From contig OX352774.1 in NCBI GenBank assembly GCA_947095535.1, positions 111,107,996 through 111,171,995 of the forward strand: a DNA stretch of 64,000 nucleotides, read 5' to 3'. This stretch comes from Poecilobothrus nobilitatus. Taxonomy: Eukaryota; Arthropoda; Insecta; Diptera; Dolichopodidae. The notes under the pieces are model-generated. The model was not told the origin of the DNA, did not search any database, and worked only from the letters and a program-made list of their open reading frames with translations. This document shows, piece by piece, positions 35,890 through 47,855 of the stretch (position 1 is its first letter; each line of letters starts with the position of its first letter). The position numbers and the translations under genes are program-made.

Positions 35890-36292
35890 AAAATAATAAT
35901 GAAAATAATAAAAAAAATAAATTATATTTATGGATGAAGTCTTGTTTTAGATTTCGAATAAAAAGGTTCGATTTCGGATAATTAAAATAAAATTAAATGT
36001 AATAAATAAATTTTTATGTCTAGAGTTCTAGTGATCATATTCAAAATAGTTAAAATTTTTGTATATGAAATTTTTTTATAATAGGTATACATACTGTATT
36101 ACTAATCCATAATACTTCTTTAATTCACCAAAATCTGGCAATCTTAAAAATTATTATAAAAATTTAAACTTTATTCATTGTAGTTATATACTATCATTAA
36201 ATACAACAAAGAAGCACTTGCTTCAAAGAGTTTATTGAGTTGTTAAAGAAAACAAAAATAAAAAATGTAATAAATTATATATATTCATAATG

Positions 36293-36323
<31 letters not shown>

Positions 36324-38395
36324 GGCTATGTACACATAAAATAAGAAAAAGAAAATATATAAATTGAAAGAAATTACAAAAAAAAATAAAATTGCTTTTA
36401 TGCTTTTTGTCATTAATTTCTTTTTCTTTTTGTTTTTTTTTTTTTTTTGTTTTTATTTTAATTTCTCAGTTTGCAATACAAAAACAAAAAAAATATATAT
36501 ATATATATGTATGTAATAAGTTTTGTTTTAGTCTTCTGAATCTGTAAGTTTGACATGTTTGTAAAAAAAAATTAAGAGAAAGGAAAACCCCAATGGAAGG
36601 GTACGTGATTGTCATTCAAAGATATGAAATTAAAGAATAAAAAAGTAAAAAAGAATTTTATAAGATTCAGAATTTTCATCGTAGTTTAAATAGCAGTAAC
36701 CATCGTTTCAACATTTTTTTATATACGTATAATTCGAAATACAATATTAAGTTACAGAATAATAAGGATTTGCGTCAAATAAACTTAAGAAATCAATCAA
36801 TAAAAGAAATATATTTTTAATGAAATATCATTTAGTATTATTGGAAAATGGCAGAACTTATGGCTATAACTGGCAGAACTTAGAATTAGCAACATTTATC
36901 CATATACAATTTTAGATTATTTTCCCTTATAGTATGCTCTATATAAAAAAGTACATGACAATTGACTATCTTAGCTTGTATCTTATAAGATAAATTGATA
37001 AAACAATAAAAAAAAAAGTCTTGACCAAAAGTTAGATTAGAAGTTTATCTCCAATATTAATTAAAATTAAAATTAAAATTTTTAATACAATTATCGCAAT
37101 TTTGCATTCGCTTTATATTTAATTTTTATCAATACAAATTACAAATTGAATCGTGATAAGAACACAAAAATATATTTTATAGCTATTGTAATTTTTTTTT
37201 TAAATTTATCACAAACTAACATACACCCAAAATGGAAAATTAGGACAAAAATTACTTATATATGTACATTGGGCAAACTATAAAAAATGTCGTTTAAAAA
37301 GACAATACATATAATATATATACATATATATGTACTTAATAACAATTAAATAAAAAATAATCAGTAAAGCAATTAGCATGCCTTGTCACAACTCAAATAC
37401 ACAGTAGGTACATATATGCACCATAATAATATCCCATATTTATATTTTGTTCAATTGTTGGAATGAAAATATAAAATAAAAGTTAAAAAAAAAAAAAAAA
37501 AAAAAAAAAAACTAAATTAAATAAATTTGACAAAATGTTATATACGCACATACACATGTTAAACATGATAAACTGGTAAGCATATATAACAAATTTTATG
37601 AATTAAAGTATCAAATAAATTAAAAAATATGTACCTACTTATGTAAATGAACGTATGTACAATTGCAAGTAAATTGAAAAAAAAAAAACATAAAAATAAA
37701 TGAATAGAGAGATAGAGATAGAAATAGAAAGAGACAAAATAAGATATATAATATAAAGAGAAACGTATTAAGAGAATTAATTTTACTTCTATAAATAAAA
37801 ATGTTTATAATGTAGATACAGATACAGGTCGTTCTGCTGTTTATATATAAATATATACTTATACTATATATATATACATAATAAAATATGCAAATTCATA
37901 AAAACAAAAAGAAAATAATAAAAAAAAAAAAAGAGCAACAATTAATACTGAATAGAAGATTTCTTAAATCTTAATCAAACAAAAAGAAAAAACAAAAAAA
38001 AAAAAAATGAGGAAGGCAGGAAGTTGGTAAACTACAAAAAAAAACAATTTTTTTTTTTTCATTTAATTTTACTTATTTTTATAACTTATTTTTGTCCATA
38101 ATCCCCTTATTATATAATAAAAAGTGTTACCGTTATATAATTGGAAGGAAAAAAAGAATATTTTTAAATGAATGTAAAATTGCATACGTTTAGGGGAAAT
38201 ATTAAAAGAATGTCTTATACTCGTAATTGTTTCTTAGGTACATATTATATTGTTTGTTCAGATCGTAGAATAATTAATAATATAGAAATTTTTAGTTTTA
38301 TAGGAGCTTTACAACACTTTTTTTTTTTTTTTTTTTGGAAGACAACTTAACTACGCCTAATGTTTGTATTAAATTTCGAAATTTAGAGAATTCAT
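35890..38395. other. Intronic DNA without a recognised gene
   Basis: AT-rich; TA runs at about 36293-36323 and 36493-36510, and a poly-A of about 28 at 37483-37510. No exon seen. Confidence 0.5.
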
Positions 38396-38399
38396 CCAG

Positions 38400-38520
38400 A
38401 ATAGAAACAAATTATAACGGTTCAACGTTTGCATCTTAACTTTTAACAATTTACACATGTGCAGGTGCTTAAAATTAGCAAATATTGAACTTTTAATCAT
38501 TTAAAGCACAACATGAAATT
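38400..38520 (+). repeat. Degenerate fragment of the AGCACATTTCC-ended family
   Basis: CAGGTGCTTAAAATTAGCAAATATTGAAC and neighbouring text resemble the internal module at 40950-40995. Heavily decayed. Confidence 0.35.
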
Positions 38521-38524
38521 TATT

Positions 38525-39650
38525 ATTTCACATTTTCAAATTGAAAAAATATCTCTAGGACTTTAATTATTATAACAATTTAAAATCTTATAATAAGAGT
38601 TAGCAGTGTAAAGAATTTTTCGACCAATAATGATAAATGACTTTTTCTAATAATTAAAATCTCTCTTCCTTTTCATTAATCTGATACGATAAGACTATAT
38701 ATTAAGAAATTTCTTTTCATACAAATAAATTTTCGGCAAGTCAAATCGTTCGATACATCAACAGCTTTGATGTATTTCAAATTTACTATAAATTAAATGT
38801 ACAAAACACAAAAAAAAAAAAAATTGGACAACCTATTTACTGGTAACATTGCTACAGATATATTGGTAACATTGCACACAGATTTTTTGAAAATATTTAA
38901 ATAATAAAGAAACGCTTTTTTTTTTTCAAAATTACTGTTTTATATTGTTTTGAACTGAGAAATGAGGAAATAATTTAAATTCTTTTTGTTTTTAATAGTG
39001 GCGCTTATTATGCAGCAAAATGAAAATTACTTATTTTATATTTTCCGTCAGAAAAATATTGATTTGAAAACAATAAAACAATAGAATTATAGTTTTTTTT
39101 GTAAATAAATTCCAGATGAATGGATGTAAATACAAAATACTATTTGTGAATGAAAGAAAATAACATATTTTTGGTAGTTTATTAAGATTTTTTATTTTCT
39201 TGTTTTTGTTTTTACTGTTAAATTCATATGGACAATTTGAACAGGAAGTCATGTGGCAAATATAATTGTATTTCATTTTATTGTTTAGAAAATGATTATG
39301 TCCAAAACTTCATATTATAGTAAATATTTTTCTTAAAAAAATTTCATCTTTATACAAAGTTATTGTCTTTTGGTTTTGAAGTATTTATAGGGTGTATTTG
39401 AAGAGCTAAAACGAACGGAGTCTATTTTGATTAGTTCTAGAGATAACGAGGACAAATTTAATTTTAAAATTAAATTTGTTTTATATTCTAAACACTACGA
39501 TACTAATTAAGTTTGAAGCACCGTTAGAAAAATTCACATTTCAACTTTACAAACAATATCTTTCCATATTTCAGATACTTTTTGTCATAGGTTTTATGAG
39601 TATTTAGAGTTTCTCCAAATATGAAAAAAAAAATTGAGGCGTATTTTTAA
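38525..39650. other. Intronic DNA without a recognised gene
   Basis: AT-rich. The 81-codon minus frame at 39031-39276 has no recognised feature. Confidence 0.45.
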
Positions 39651-39654
39651 GATT

Positions 39655-40550
39655 TTTACAACATTTTCAAAAATTTTTGAAAAAATGTGCTTATTAGTTT
39701 CACTCTGACCGTCTGTTCGTCCGTTCGTCTGGGTGTTTACAAAACTTCTACACCATTTGAAATAAACCATGAAATTTTAACTACGGGTTAAAACTAATTT
39801 TGTGAACTAATTTTGTGGAATAACTTTTTTCTGTAGCCCCGCTTGTTACGGAACTACAGCCCTACAAAGTTCAAAAAAGACCTAGTTTCAAATTGTTATA
39901 ACACAGGTTCTATGCGCCCTTTATATATATGCATTTTTTAAATATGCCTTTTTCAATCTGGAAACGCCAAGCAACAGCTGGTTTTATAAACTTTGTTAAT
40001 ATATATAAAAGAAATATGTGGCTGCCATGCGGTATTTTAATGTACCGTTATGTGAAACTAAATGTTTGCAAAAATTTGAACCCCTTCCATCTTTCAAACG
40101 GTTTAACTTAGAAGCTTGCAATTTTGAGAGGAGTTAGATCTTTGGAAATAAGTAAGAGTCATTTCAAAAAAAAATTTTGTGTCGCCCCCCGTTTAGGATC
40201 TGTAAGGGGTTAAATAAAAATTTAACTAAAAATTTTCTATTTTTAAACACCTGTCCAAATTTTTTTGAAGTAATATACAAAAATTAAAGCTCCAACGTTA
40301 TGTTTTTGTTTGTGTTAATAATTTTTCTTAACAATATAGGACCTTATAATTGGCGAAAGTATGATTTGATTTTTCTCAATTTTTTCTTATTGTTTTCATT
40401 ATTATTCATAATTTGTATTAATAAAATACGTAATTTATACTATTATAAATTTATTTTTCAATATATCTACTCTTTACTCTAGGCTTATTATGAAATATTA
40501 TTTTAATTTTGGAAATGAGCTTTTTTGAAAACCCTTGGTTTTTTCCATTA
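39655..40550 (-). mobile_element. AGCACATTTCC-ended element, reverse copy (head-to-head with next)
   Basis: Left plus-strand end: AAATGTGCTTATTAGTTTCACTCTG then GTCTGTTCGTCCGTTCGTCTG and TTTACAAAACTTCTACACC. Right end near 40510-40550: GGAAATGAGCTTTTTTGAAAACC...TTACTTG. The inverse of this right end equals the start of the copy at 20210. The interior holds the shared GGAACTACAGCCC, CACATAACGG-like and AAACACCTGTCC blocks. Confidence 0.7.
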
Positions 40551-40554
40551 CTTG

Positions 40555-41687
40555 TTTTTTATTCGTTTCAAATTTTCTGCCCTAAACATGTTATTAAGGT
40601 GTAATTATTTTGCTATTTTCCAATTATTTAAAAAACGCTCTTTAATTTTTTATATAACAGTTTTATTCTATCTTTTATCATATTTGAAAAAATTGAGAAA
40701 CAAGGTAGGATGTAAACCAACGGTTTTTAAAAGCGCAGATTTCCAAAATACAATACAAACTGTTTAGAATTGTGACTGGCACAAAAATTTGAAAACTTCA
40801 TGTAATAAGAAAATATGTGAAAATAGGACTTTTCTGGAATTTTGAGGGGCTGTAAGTCCGGAATCCTTTATAACTAAGAAAAGCCGTTAACATACGTAAA
40901 AATATATTAATTGAGCTTTAATTTTTATGTCTTGCCGAAGCAAAATTTGTACAGGTGCTTAAGTTGCAGCTGCCTAAAAATAGCAAATTTTCAATTTTTC
41001 AGCCCTAATACCTCTTAAACAGGGAGTGGCACAAAAAAATTTTCTAAGGAAACTTATACTAATTCTAAAAGTTCTTTCTGCTCTCAAAATTTCAGGTTCC
41101 TATCTAAAGGCGTTCCGGAGTTATGAAAAAAGAAATTTCATGCAAAATGTGGTTTTCACATAACGGTTTTTGGGTTTTCACATAACAAAATGTGGTTTTC
41201 ACAAAATTGCAAGCCTCTATCTAGAAGCGTTCCGGAGTTATGAAAGTAGAAAAATCATTCAAAATTTGGTTTTCACATAACGGTAAATTTAAATACTAAA
41301 TTTAAAAAAATTGTATATTTTTGATATTAATTTACAAAGATAAAAGAAATACCTGTCGTATGACGTTTTGAGAGATTGAAAAAATCTTAAGCGAAACATA
41401 AGATATATGCATTTAAAAATAGGACTTTTTCAAAGTTTGAGGGGCTGTACCTCCGTAATGGATGGGGCTACATGAAAAAGTTGTTCCACAAAATTATTTT
41501 TTTTATGAGACCTATCCATGGTTAAAATTTATTTTCTCTATCTTTAACGGTGTAGGAGTTTTGTAAAAAGACGGACAGACGGACGCACGGACGGACGGAT
41601 AGAGTGAAACTAATAAGCACATTTTTTCAAAATTTTTTTGGAAATGTGCTAAAAAGTTAGAGCAGAAAATTTGAAACGAATAAAAAA
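40555..41687. repeat. 26-bp perfect inverted repeat flanking the forward copy
   Basis: The 26-base segment at 40555-40580 (T6, ATTCG, TTTCAAATTTTCTGC) recurs exactly inverted at 41662-41687. The arms enclose the element at 40703-41658. Confidence 0.85.
40703..41658 (+). mobile_element. AGCACATTTCC-ended element, forward copy
   Basis: Starts GGTAGGATGTAAACCAACGG and GCGCAGATTTCCAAAA and ends TTTTTTTGGAAATGTGCTAAAAAG. It closely follows the copy at 18838 (GGCTGTAAGT, GAAAAGCCGTTAAC, GTTCCGGAGTTATG, GGATGGGGCTACATGAAAAA), with an internal rearrangement near 41155-41200 that repeats TTTTCACATAAC three times. A (GGAC)n run lies at 41568-41602. Confidence 0.75.
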
Positions 41688-41689
41688 GA

Positions 41690-42775
41690 AATCTTAAAAT
41701 TTTTTCTATATTTTCTTAATTTTTTTTTTGTTTTGGTTTAAATGCTCATAACTTTTGAACGGTTGGTGTCTAAAATATTGAAAGAGGGAGTGTCAAGCTT
41801 TCTGATGCTGTATCTTAGTTATTACTTAATTAGTTAAGTAGTTTTTGAGATATAAGCGAATTAAATTAAAAATATTAGACCCCATTATCTTAAGAGCAGA
41901 AGAAAATAGATACCTCTTCCAGAGCAATTTTTTGTACGTTTTGTTCCCCCCCAAATACACAATACAAATATTAAAAATCGAAAGATAATCAGCATGTATT
42001 TAAAAATACTTCAATTTTATTTGCATAAAAAAAAAAAACCTTAAGTTTTTTTTCAAATTTTAAAATTTTTGCATGCAAAATAAAATAATTATTTCAAATA
42101 CGATTTAAATTGGATCGAAGTATTTTCGTTTTACATATTTACAAAAATTTCTAATCCAATTCGTATAGCAACAAATAAATTGAAATCATTTTAAACAATT
42201 TCTGTAACATTGTTAATTAGAAATGATAAAATTTATGTTTTACCTCACTATATGTAAATTTTCAAAAAAAAATTGATGATTTATTACTTATACCCCTTAT
42301 TATTATGCTTCCAATAACTTTAAATAGCCATTTAAGAAATTCTACCAAAAATATACGTATAACTTTCAATAATTTTCAAAACTTTTCCATTAGAAAAAAT
42401 ATCATAAATTAAAAATTAAGAAAAATAAACATATAAACTTTATGTATATATATTTTATTGTAAAATATATTGACTCTACGAGAATAGTCATATACAGCTT
42501 ATAAACAACGCAAAAATTTTTTTTTTCTTTTTGAAACAAAAACCAAAACATTTGATTTTTTCTTTCTAACTTAGATATTTACGTTATAGTATATAATAGT
42601 TTATATGTACAGTTAGCCGAATTCTATATTGTAAAACACCATTTGGCCTAATATCTTTTGGAAAAAAAAGAGATATTTTGCAACTTTTCATTTGACATAA
42701 CGAGACACTTAGCAAAAAAGATATTTTACATATTATATGTGTAAAGCACATGGAAGCACGAAAATAAATAAATAA
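41690..42775. other. Intronic DNA; unclassified repeat-like patch at 41740-41960
   Basis: The patch contains ATAACTTTTGAACGGTTGG, GTAGTTTTTGAGATATAAGCG and a C-run CCCCCCC near 41947, resembling in style the segment at 7020-7320. The remainder is AT-rich without a recognised gene. Confidence 0.4.
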
Positions 42776-42778
42776 AAT

Positions 42779-43001
42779 ATTTTTTTTTTTTTTTATGTAT
42801 TTCTCTGACACATAAATGTGAATGCCAAAAATTAAATACTAAATTAAGAAGTTAGCACAGCCTTTCCTGTTCAGGAGTGGCTGTAAATGTCGTAAGAGGG
42901 AATAACTCTTACGACGTGTGTGGGATTTGAACACACACTCCGTCGGTGTTTACAGTGTATTTTATACGCTCGTAAATGGCCTAATGAGTCCACCGACGCC
43001 C
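42779..43001 (-). mobile_element. tRNA-derived SINE, copy 5, with an inserted 34-bp patch
   Basis: On the minus strand it has GGCGTCGGTGG..., B-box TTCAAATCCCACAC, TTACGACATTTACAGCCAC and ATGTGTCAGAGAAATACAT, with a poly-A tail. Where other copies read about ten bases between ATGTG and CACAGCC, this copy carries 34 bases (42821-42854) identical to 43594-43627. The A-box is disturbed by a small insertion. Confidence 0.85.
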
Positions 43002-44908
43002 CTTAAATTAAATATTTTACAAACATATACATATATATATATTTTTCAAATATTATATATATTCTGAAAAGAAGTATAACCCTGATTTTAAAACTGACTC
43101 ATTCCACCTAAGCAATTTTTATATACATACATATTATATTTTAACAATAAAGCCAAAAAAAAGTTAAATTTTTTTTGGGAAAATGTCCCTTTTGTTAAAA
43201 GTCATTTTGCGAAATGACATCTATAGGTATTAGTTTTTTTTTATCAAATAGCATTAAACGAAATATCTTTCTGAGAAATGGATTTAGACAAACTTATACA
43301 TACATTATATATACATATTTATGGTTTCATACATATATAACTACTAAATTTAAAATATTACCAATAAATTATTTGTATAATACTAAATAAGAAGTTTTGT
43401 TATTGTAAAATACGACATTTAAATAAAACTGACAACATAAAAACTAAAACGAAAAAAATTTTATTTTGATTTCGTAAACAGTAAGTTTTATATTATTTTT
43501 TTATTATTGATGTATTTTATAATTAAAATATAGTTAAAAATATTTATAAGTATATTTAATTGTGTCACCTACTCAGTTGAAAAGAAATTTAAGAATGCCA
43601 AAAATTAAATACTAAATTAAGAAGTTAACATGTTTCTTCATTTCTATTTCGAATATAAAAAAAAAAAAAAATAATAAATAACACAAACACAATATTCATT
43701 GTCGACGAAATCCTCCCTTTTTTAGATATGTGAAATTATGTGAAATTAAATTTTTTTTATAATTGGTTGAAATTTTCACGTTTACATCACACTTTTTCGA
43801 CTTTTATAAGCCTCTTTTTATGAAATAAAAATTTTGAATAATTTTATTTCTATGTGATAATTATTTCGTTAGAGCTCTAATAGAACTTATTTGAGACTTT
43901 TTACCGGAATAAGGATGGTATAGGTTATCTGAGGCTAAGAACATATTTTGAAAAATAAACAAAGCGGACGCTAATTTGTCTATAGAAACTTTGGACGACA
44001 GAAATGGTACTACATATTCAATTCCAATTCATGGTTTTGTAATTCCAAAAGTAAAAAAATCCGTGACCGGCAAAAAATTAAAGGGGTTTCTTAAAAGAGA
44101 TCTGGATAGTATATAATTTAATTCTACTGGAATTTACTTTGAATTTAAGAAAAAATAAATGAATTACAATTTGCAAAGCACTTAAAGTGTAATATGAATT
44201 TGAAAAAAAATTATTTGAATTATTTATATATTCCTTGAATGAATTTATTCCTTTATTGAATTATAAATATATATTATTTATATATATTTATTCTAGTTCA
44301 AAATATACATTTACTTTTTGGAATACACTATTTTATTTAATTACATGTGAGTGTGTTGACAACTCATACAGCTAGTAACTGGTGTGGAGTTGCCGTTTCT
44401 CCATTTTGCTTCGAATAGTTGCCTTTTTTAGATATTTTATTCGCAGTATTATTTCGACAGCTTGTAACATTTAGTAAATAGAGTTGTGTTTGCTTTTATA
44501 TACTTGATCGCCTTTTTCTTAAATTCTGCAACATTTTTACTTTCTTTTATTACTTTCGGCATAGTGTTACACATGTTTACTTTGGTTACATTTAAACTTT
44601 TAGATTAACAATTAGGAATGCAAAAAGGAGTCTTTGTAGCTTTATAAATATATTTATAAACATATAAAAACAAATAAAAAAATATTCATTTTTTCAAAAT
44701 GGTTTTCTTTTTTTTTTTAAATTAACCCAATTTTACTTAATTTAGATACTAAAATTTATTATTTAATATCAAATTCCAGTCTTTTATAGGCAAAAATTTC
44801 TAAACATGATATGAACATTTGATGTCAAGGATTTTTAATGTAATGTAAGCATTTTAAATTTTTAATATTGGAAGCATGATGTCCAATATTTAGCTTTGAA
44901 CATTTTTA
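43002..44908. other. Intronic DNA without a recognised gene
   Basis: AT-rich. Contains the 34-bp repeat listed separately; nothing else recognised. Confidence 0.45.
43594..43627 (+). repeat. 34-bp exact match to the patch inside the SINE
   Basis: AATGCCAAAAATTAAATACT followed by AAATTAAGAAGTTA, identical to 42821-42854 in the same direction. Confidence 0.95.
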
Positions 44909-44910
44909 TT

Positions 44911-46578
44911 ATACCCGTATGAACTATGTTCAAGGGTATAATAAATTTGCCATTACGTTTGTGACACCTTAAAGGAGTCGAGCTAGATATAGTGTCAAAT
45001 GTATGGATCGGCTCAGAATCGAATTCTGAGTCGATTAAGCCATGTACGTCCGTCCGTCCGTTCGTCCGCACGATAACTCCAAAAATAAAGGAGCTAGGGG
45101 GCTGAAATTTTTTTTACGTCACTTTTGCAAAATTGTTAGTTTTGCTATTTAAATCCAATATTTTCGGTCGGCGGGTTCGAGTAGCTGCCATACAACTTCT
45201 ATCTTTATATAGAAATAACTCAGTATCTATGCAAGCTAGGTTTCTGAAATTTTGCAAGTGATGATCAAGTTTTATGGCAACAACTTCTGTAAAATTTGGT
45301 TGTGCTGGTGCAGCGGGTTCGGGTAGCTGCCATACAACTTCTCCGTTTAAATGAGAATAACTCAGTGTTTATTGAAGCTAGGAATCTGAAATTTAGTAAA
45401 GAGGTGTCGAGTTACATGCCAACAACTTTTGTAAAATTTGGCTGGTCTAGAGCAGCCGGTTCAGACTTCTTGCACCTCTTGGAACCTAATGAAGCTAAGC
45501 GTCTGAAATTTTGCAAATGATGATCAAGTTTTATGGCAACAACTTTTGTAAAATTTGGTTGTGGTGGTGCGGCGGGTTCGGGTAGCTGCCATACAACTTA
45601 TCCGGTTAAATGAGAATAACTCAGTGTTTATTGAAGCTAGGAATCTGAAATTTAGTAAAGAAGTCTCGAGTTATATGCCAACAACTTTTGTAAAATTTGT
45701 TTGGCCTAGAACAGCCGGTTCAGGCTTCTTGCACCTCTTGGAAGTTAATAAAGCTAGGCGTCTGAAATTTTGCAAATGATGATCAAGTTTTATGGCAACA
45801 ACTTCTACAAAATTTGGTTGTGGTGGTGCGACGGGTTCGGGTAGCTGCCATACAAAATCTCTTTTTAAATGAAAAGAACTCAGTGTCCGTCCGCACGATA
45901 ACTCAAAAACTAGAGGAGCTAGGAGGCTGAAAATTTTTTTACGTCACTTTTGTAAAATTGTTAGTTTTGCTATTTAACTCCAGCATTTTCTGTCCCCGGA
46001 TTCGGGTAGCTGCCATACAACGTCTTTCTTTAAATAGAAATAACCCAGTGTCTGTTCAATCTAGGTATCTGAAATTTTGCGAATGATGATCAAGTTTTAT
46101 GGCAACAACTTCTGCAAAATTTGGTTGTGGTGGTGTGACGGGTTCGGGTAGCTGCCATACAAAATCTCTTTTTAAATGAAAGAACTCAGTGTCCGTCCGC
46201 ACTATAACTCAAAAAATAAACAACTTCTGTAAAATTTTGTTGTGATGATATGACAGGTTCGGATAGTTGCCATACAACTTCTCTTTTTAAATGAAAATAA
46301 CTCAGTGTCTATTGAAGCTAGCTATCTGAAATTTAGTGAAAAAGTGTCGAGTTGCATGCCAAAAACTTTTGTAAAATTTGAATGGTCTAAAGCAGCCGGT
46401 TCAGGCTTTTTGCATTTCTTGGAACTTAATGAAGCTAGGCGCAATAGATTCGGGTAGCTATCATACAACTCCACAATTTACATAAATATATCTCTGTAGT
46501 TCGGTACTAAAACTCTGAATGTTTTTAAAAGATGATCAAGTTTTATAGAAACAGGATATATTACGTTCATACGGGTAT
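44911..46578 (-). mobile_element. Helentron/DINE-like non-autonomous element, second family
   Basis: Perfect 14-bp inverted ends ATACCCGTATGAAC (44911-44924) and GTTCATACGGGTAT (46565-46578). The left end folds into a hairpin (TATACCC...GGGTATA). Inside come CGACTC-type blocks, (GTCC)n at 45049-45068 and GCACGATAACTC, then tandem units containing GGTTCGGGTAGCTGCCATAC. Read on the minus strand, the hairpin-plus-GTCY end has the same order as the 3' end of the elements at 1627 and 4824. No coding frame is credible. Confidence 0.75.
45296..45820 (+). repeat. Tandem 259-260-bp units
   Basis: The segment from about 45296 is repeated from 45555 with few changes (GCGGGTTCGGGTAGCTGCC, GTGTTTATTGAAGCTAGGAA, GAGTTA(C/T)ATGCCAACAAC, GCACCTCTTGGAA). 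Shorter and more diverged units continue to about 46500. Confidence 0.85.
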
Positions 46579-46579
46579 C

Positions 46580-47850
46580 CCAGAGTTGACACAGTCTACT
46601 CTACTGCACTCTTCCTCGTTTTTAAATTAAAGGTAAAAATGGTAAATATTATTTTTAAATTAAAAGGTAAAGGTGATATTAAACTTTTTTAATTGATCAC
46701 ATAATAATTGAATATATGCACATTTATATACATAGATAGATATTTTTATAAAAATATGAATTTTAGTTTTATTCCATAAAAATAAAATGAAAAGCTTCTA
46801 TTTTTAAAATTAAAATTTAATAAAGTTTAATTAAAAGCTTAAAAAAGAATTTTGATATTGAACAGAATTTATTTTTATTAAAATTTAAACTTAGAACACG
46901 ATATAATATGTATATAATATGTATATGTATGTGTATATGTATATATGTATATGTATATATATATATATGTATAAATGTATATGTATATACGTATATATTA
47001 AAATTAAACGTAACTAAAATTAATTTAAAAAATAACATCTAATACAAAAGTATTTTTAAGTACAAAGAAATTTTATATTATATATATATACTCGCAAAAA
47101 ATGGTGTATGATAACCAAGAGTTTTTAAGACAAATATTTTCTATAACGTTAATATAATCATTATTTTTTGCAAAAATTAAAAGTTAATGCTGTTAACATT
47201 TTGGAAAAATAAGAGTTAAAAATACATAATGGGACGAAAAAATTTAAGGATAAATTTTGAAAAGACAAACAAAAAATTTCAATTTAAATTTGCCAATTGT
47301 AAGGAAAAAAAAAATGGAAGCTTTAAGGTAAGTCAAAGCTTTATGGAAGCCTAAAGGTAAAGCCTCAAAAAAATTGAGAAAATTGTACAAATATTTCTAT
47401 TATTCACTCCATATGGTTAAGAAACCAGTTTTATACATTATATTTAAAATGGTTGAGCTTTAAATGTGGCATTACTCAATTTTAAAACTAATAACTTGCA
47501 AACTAATAAAATTGTAAAAATTTGTGCAGATAGTTAACGGTTATTTATAAACACTTATTCTTATCTTGTTAAATCCAAATTTTTCGCTAAAATGTCTTAC
47601 TTAAAACAACAGAATGCGATTAAAATTTTTCAAAATGTTTGTTTCACATAACGACAAACTTAAATAACCATGTATTTTTCAAAAAACAAAAAATTCGAAG
47701 TAAGGCCCGATTGGGTACGATACAAATGTCCCATGAGGATAAGTCCCAATTATTTGCAATGTAGTATGATTAAAAAAAAAAATAATTAAAAGAAATTATA
47801 TAGTTGATTACGAAATCAGGGTTTACGGTTTTTTGAGTATATTTTTATCT
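46580..47850. other. Intronic DNA; TATG/TATA microsatellite
   Basis: A long imperfect TATG/TATA run lies at about 46901-46998. A possible decayed fragment of the AGCACATTTCC family (TTTCACATAACGACAAACTTAAATA) lies near 47640-47670. No exon seen. Confidence 0.45.
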
Positions 47851-47855
47851 TATAC

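Noticed and set aside
45555..45779. 74-codon frame duplicated at 45296
   Set aside because: The similarity comes from a recent DNA tandem duplication inside a transposon body, not from conserved coding.
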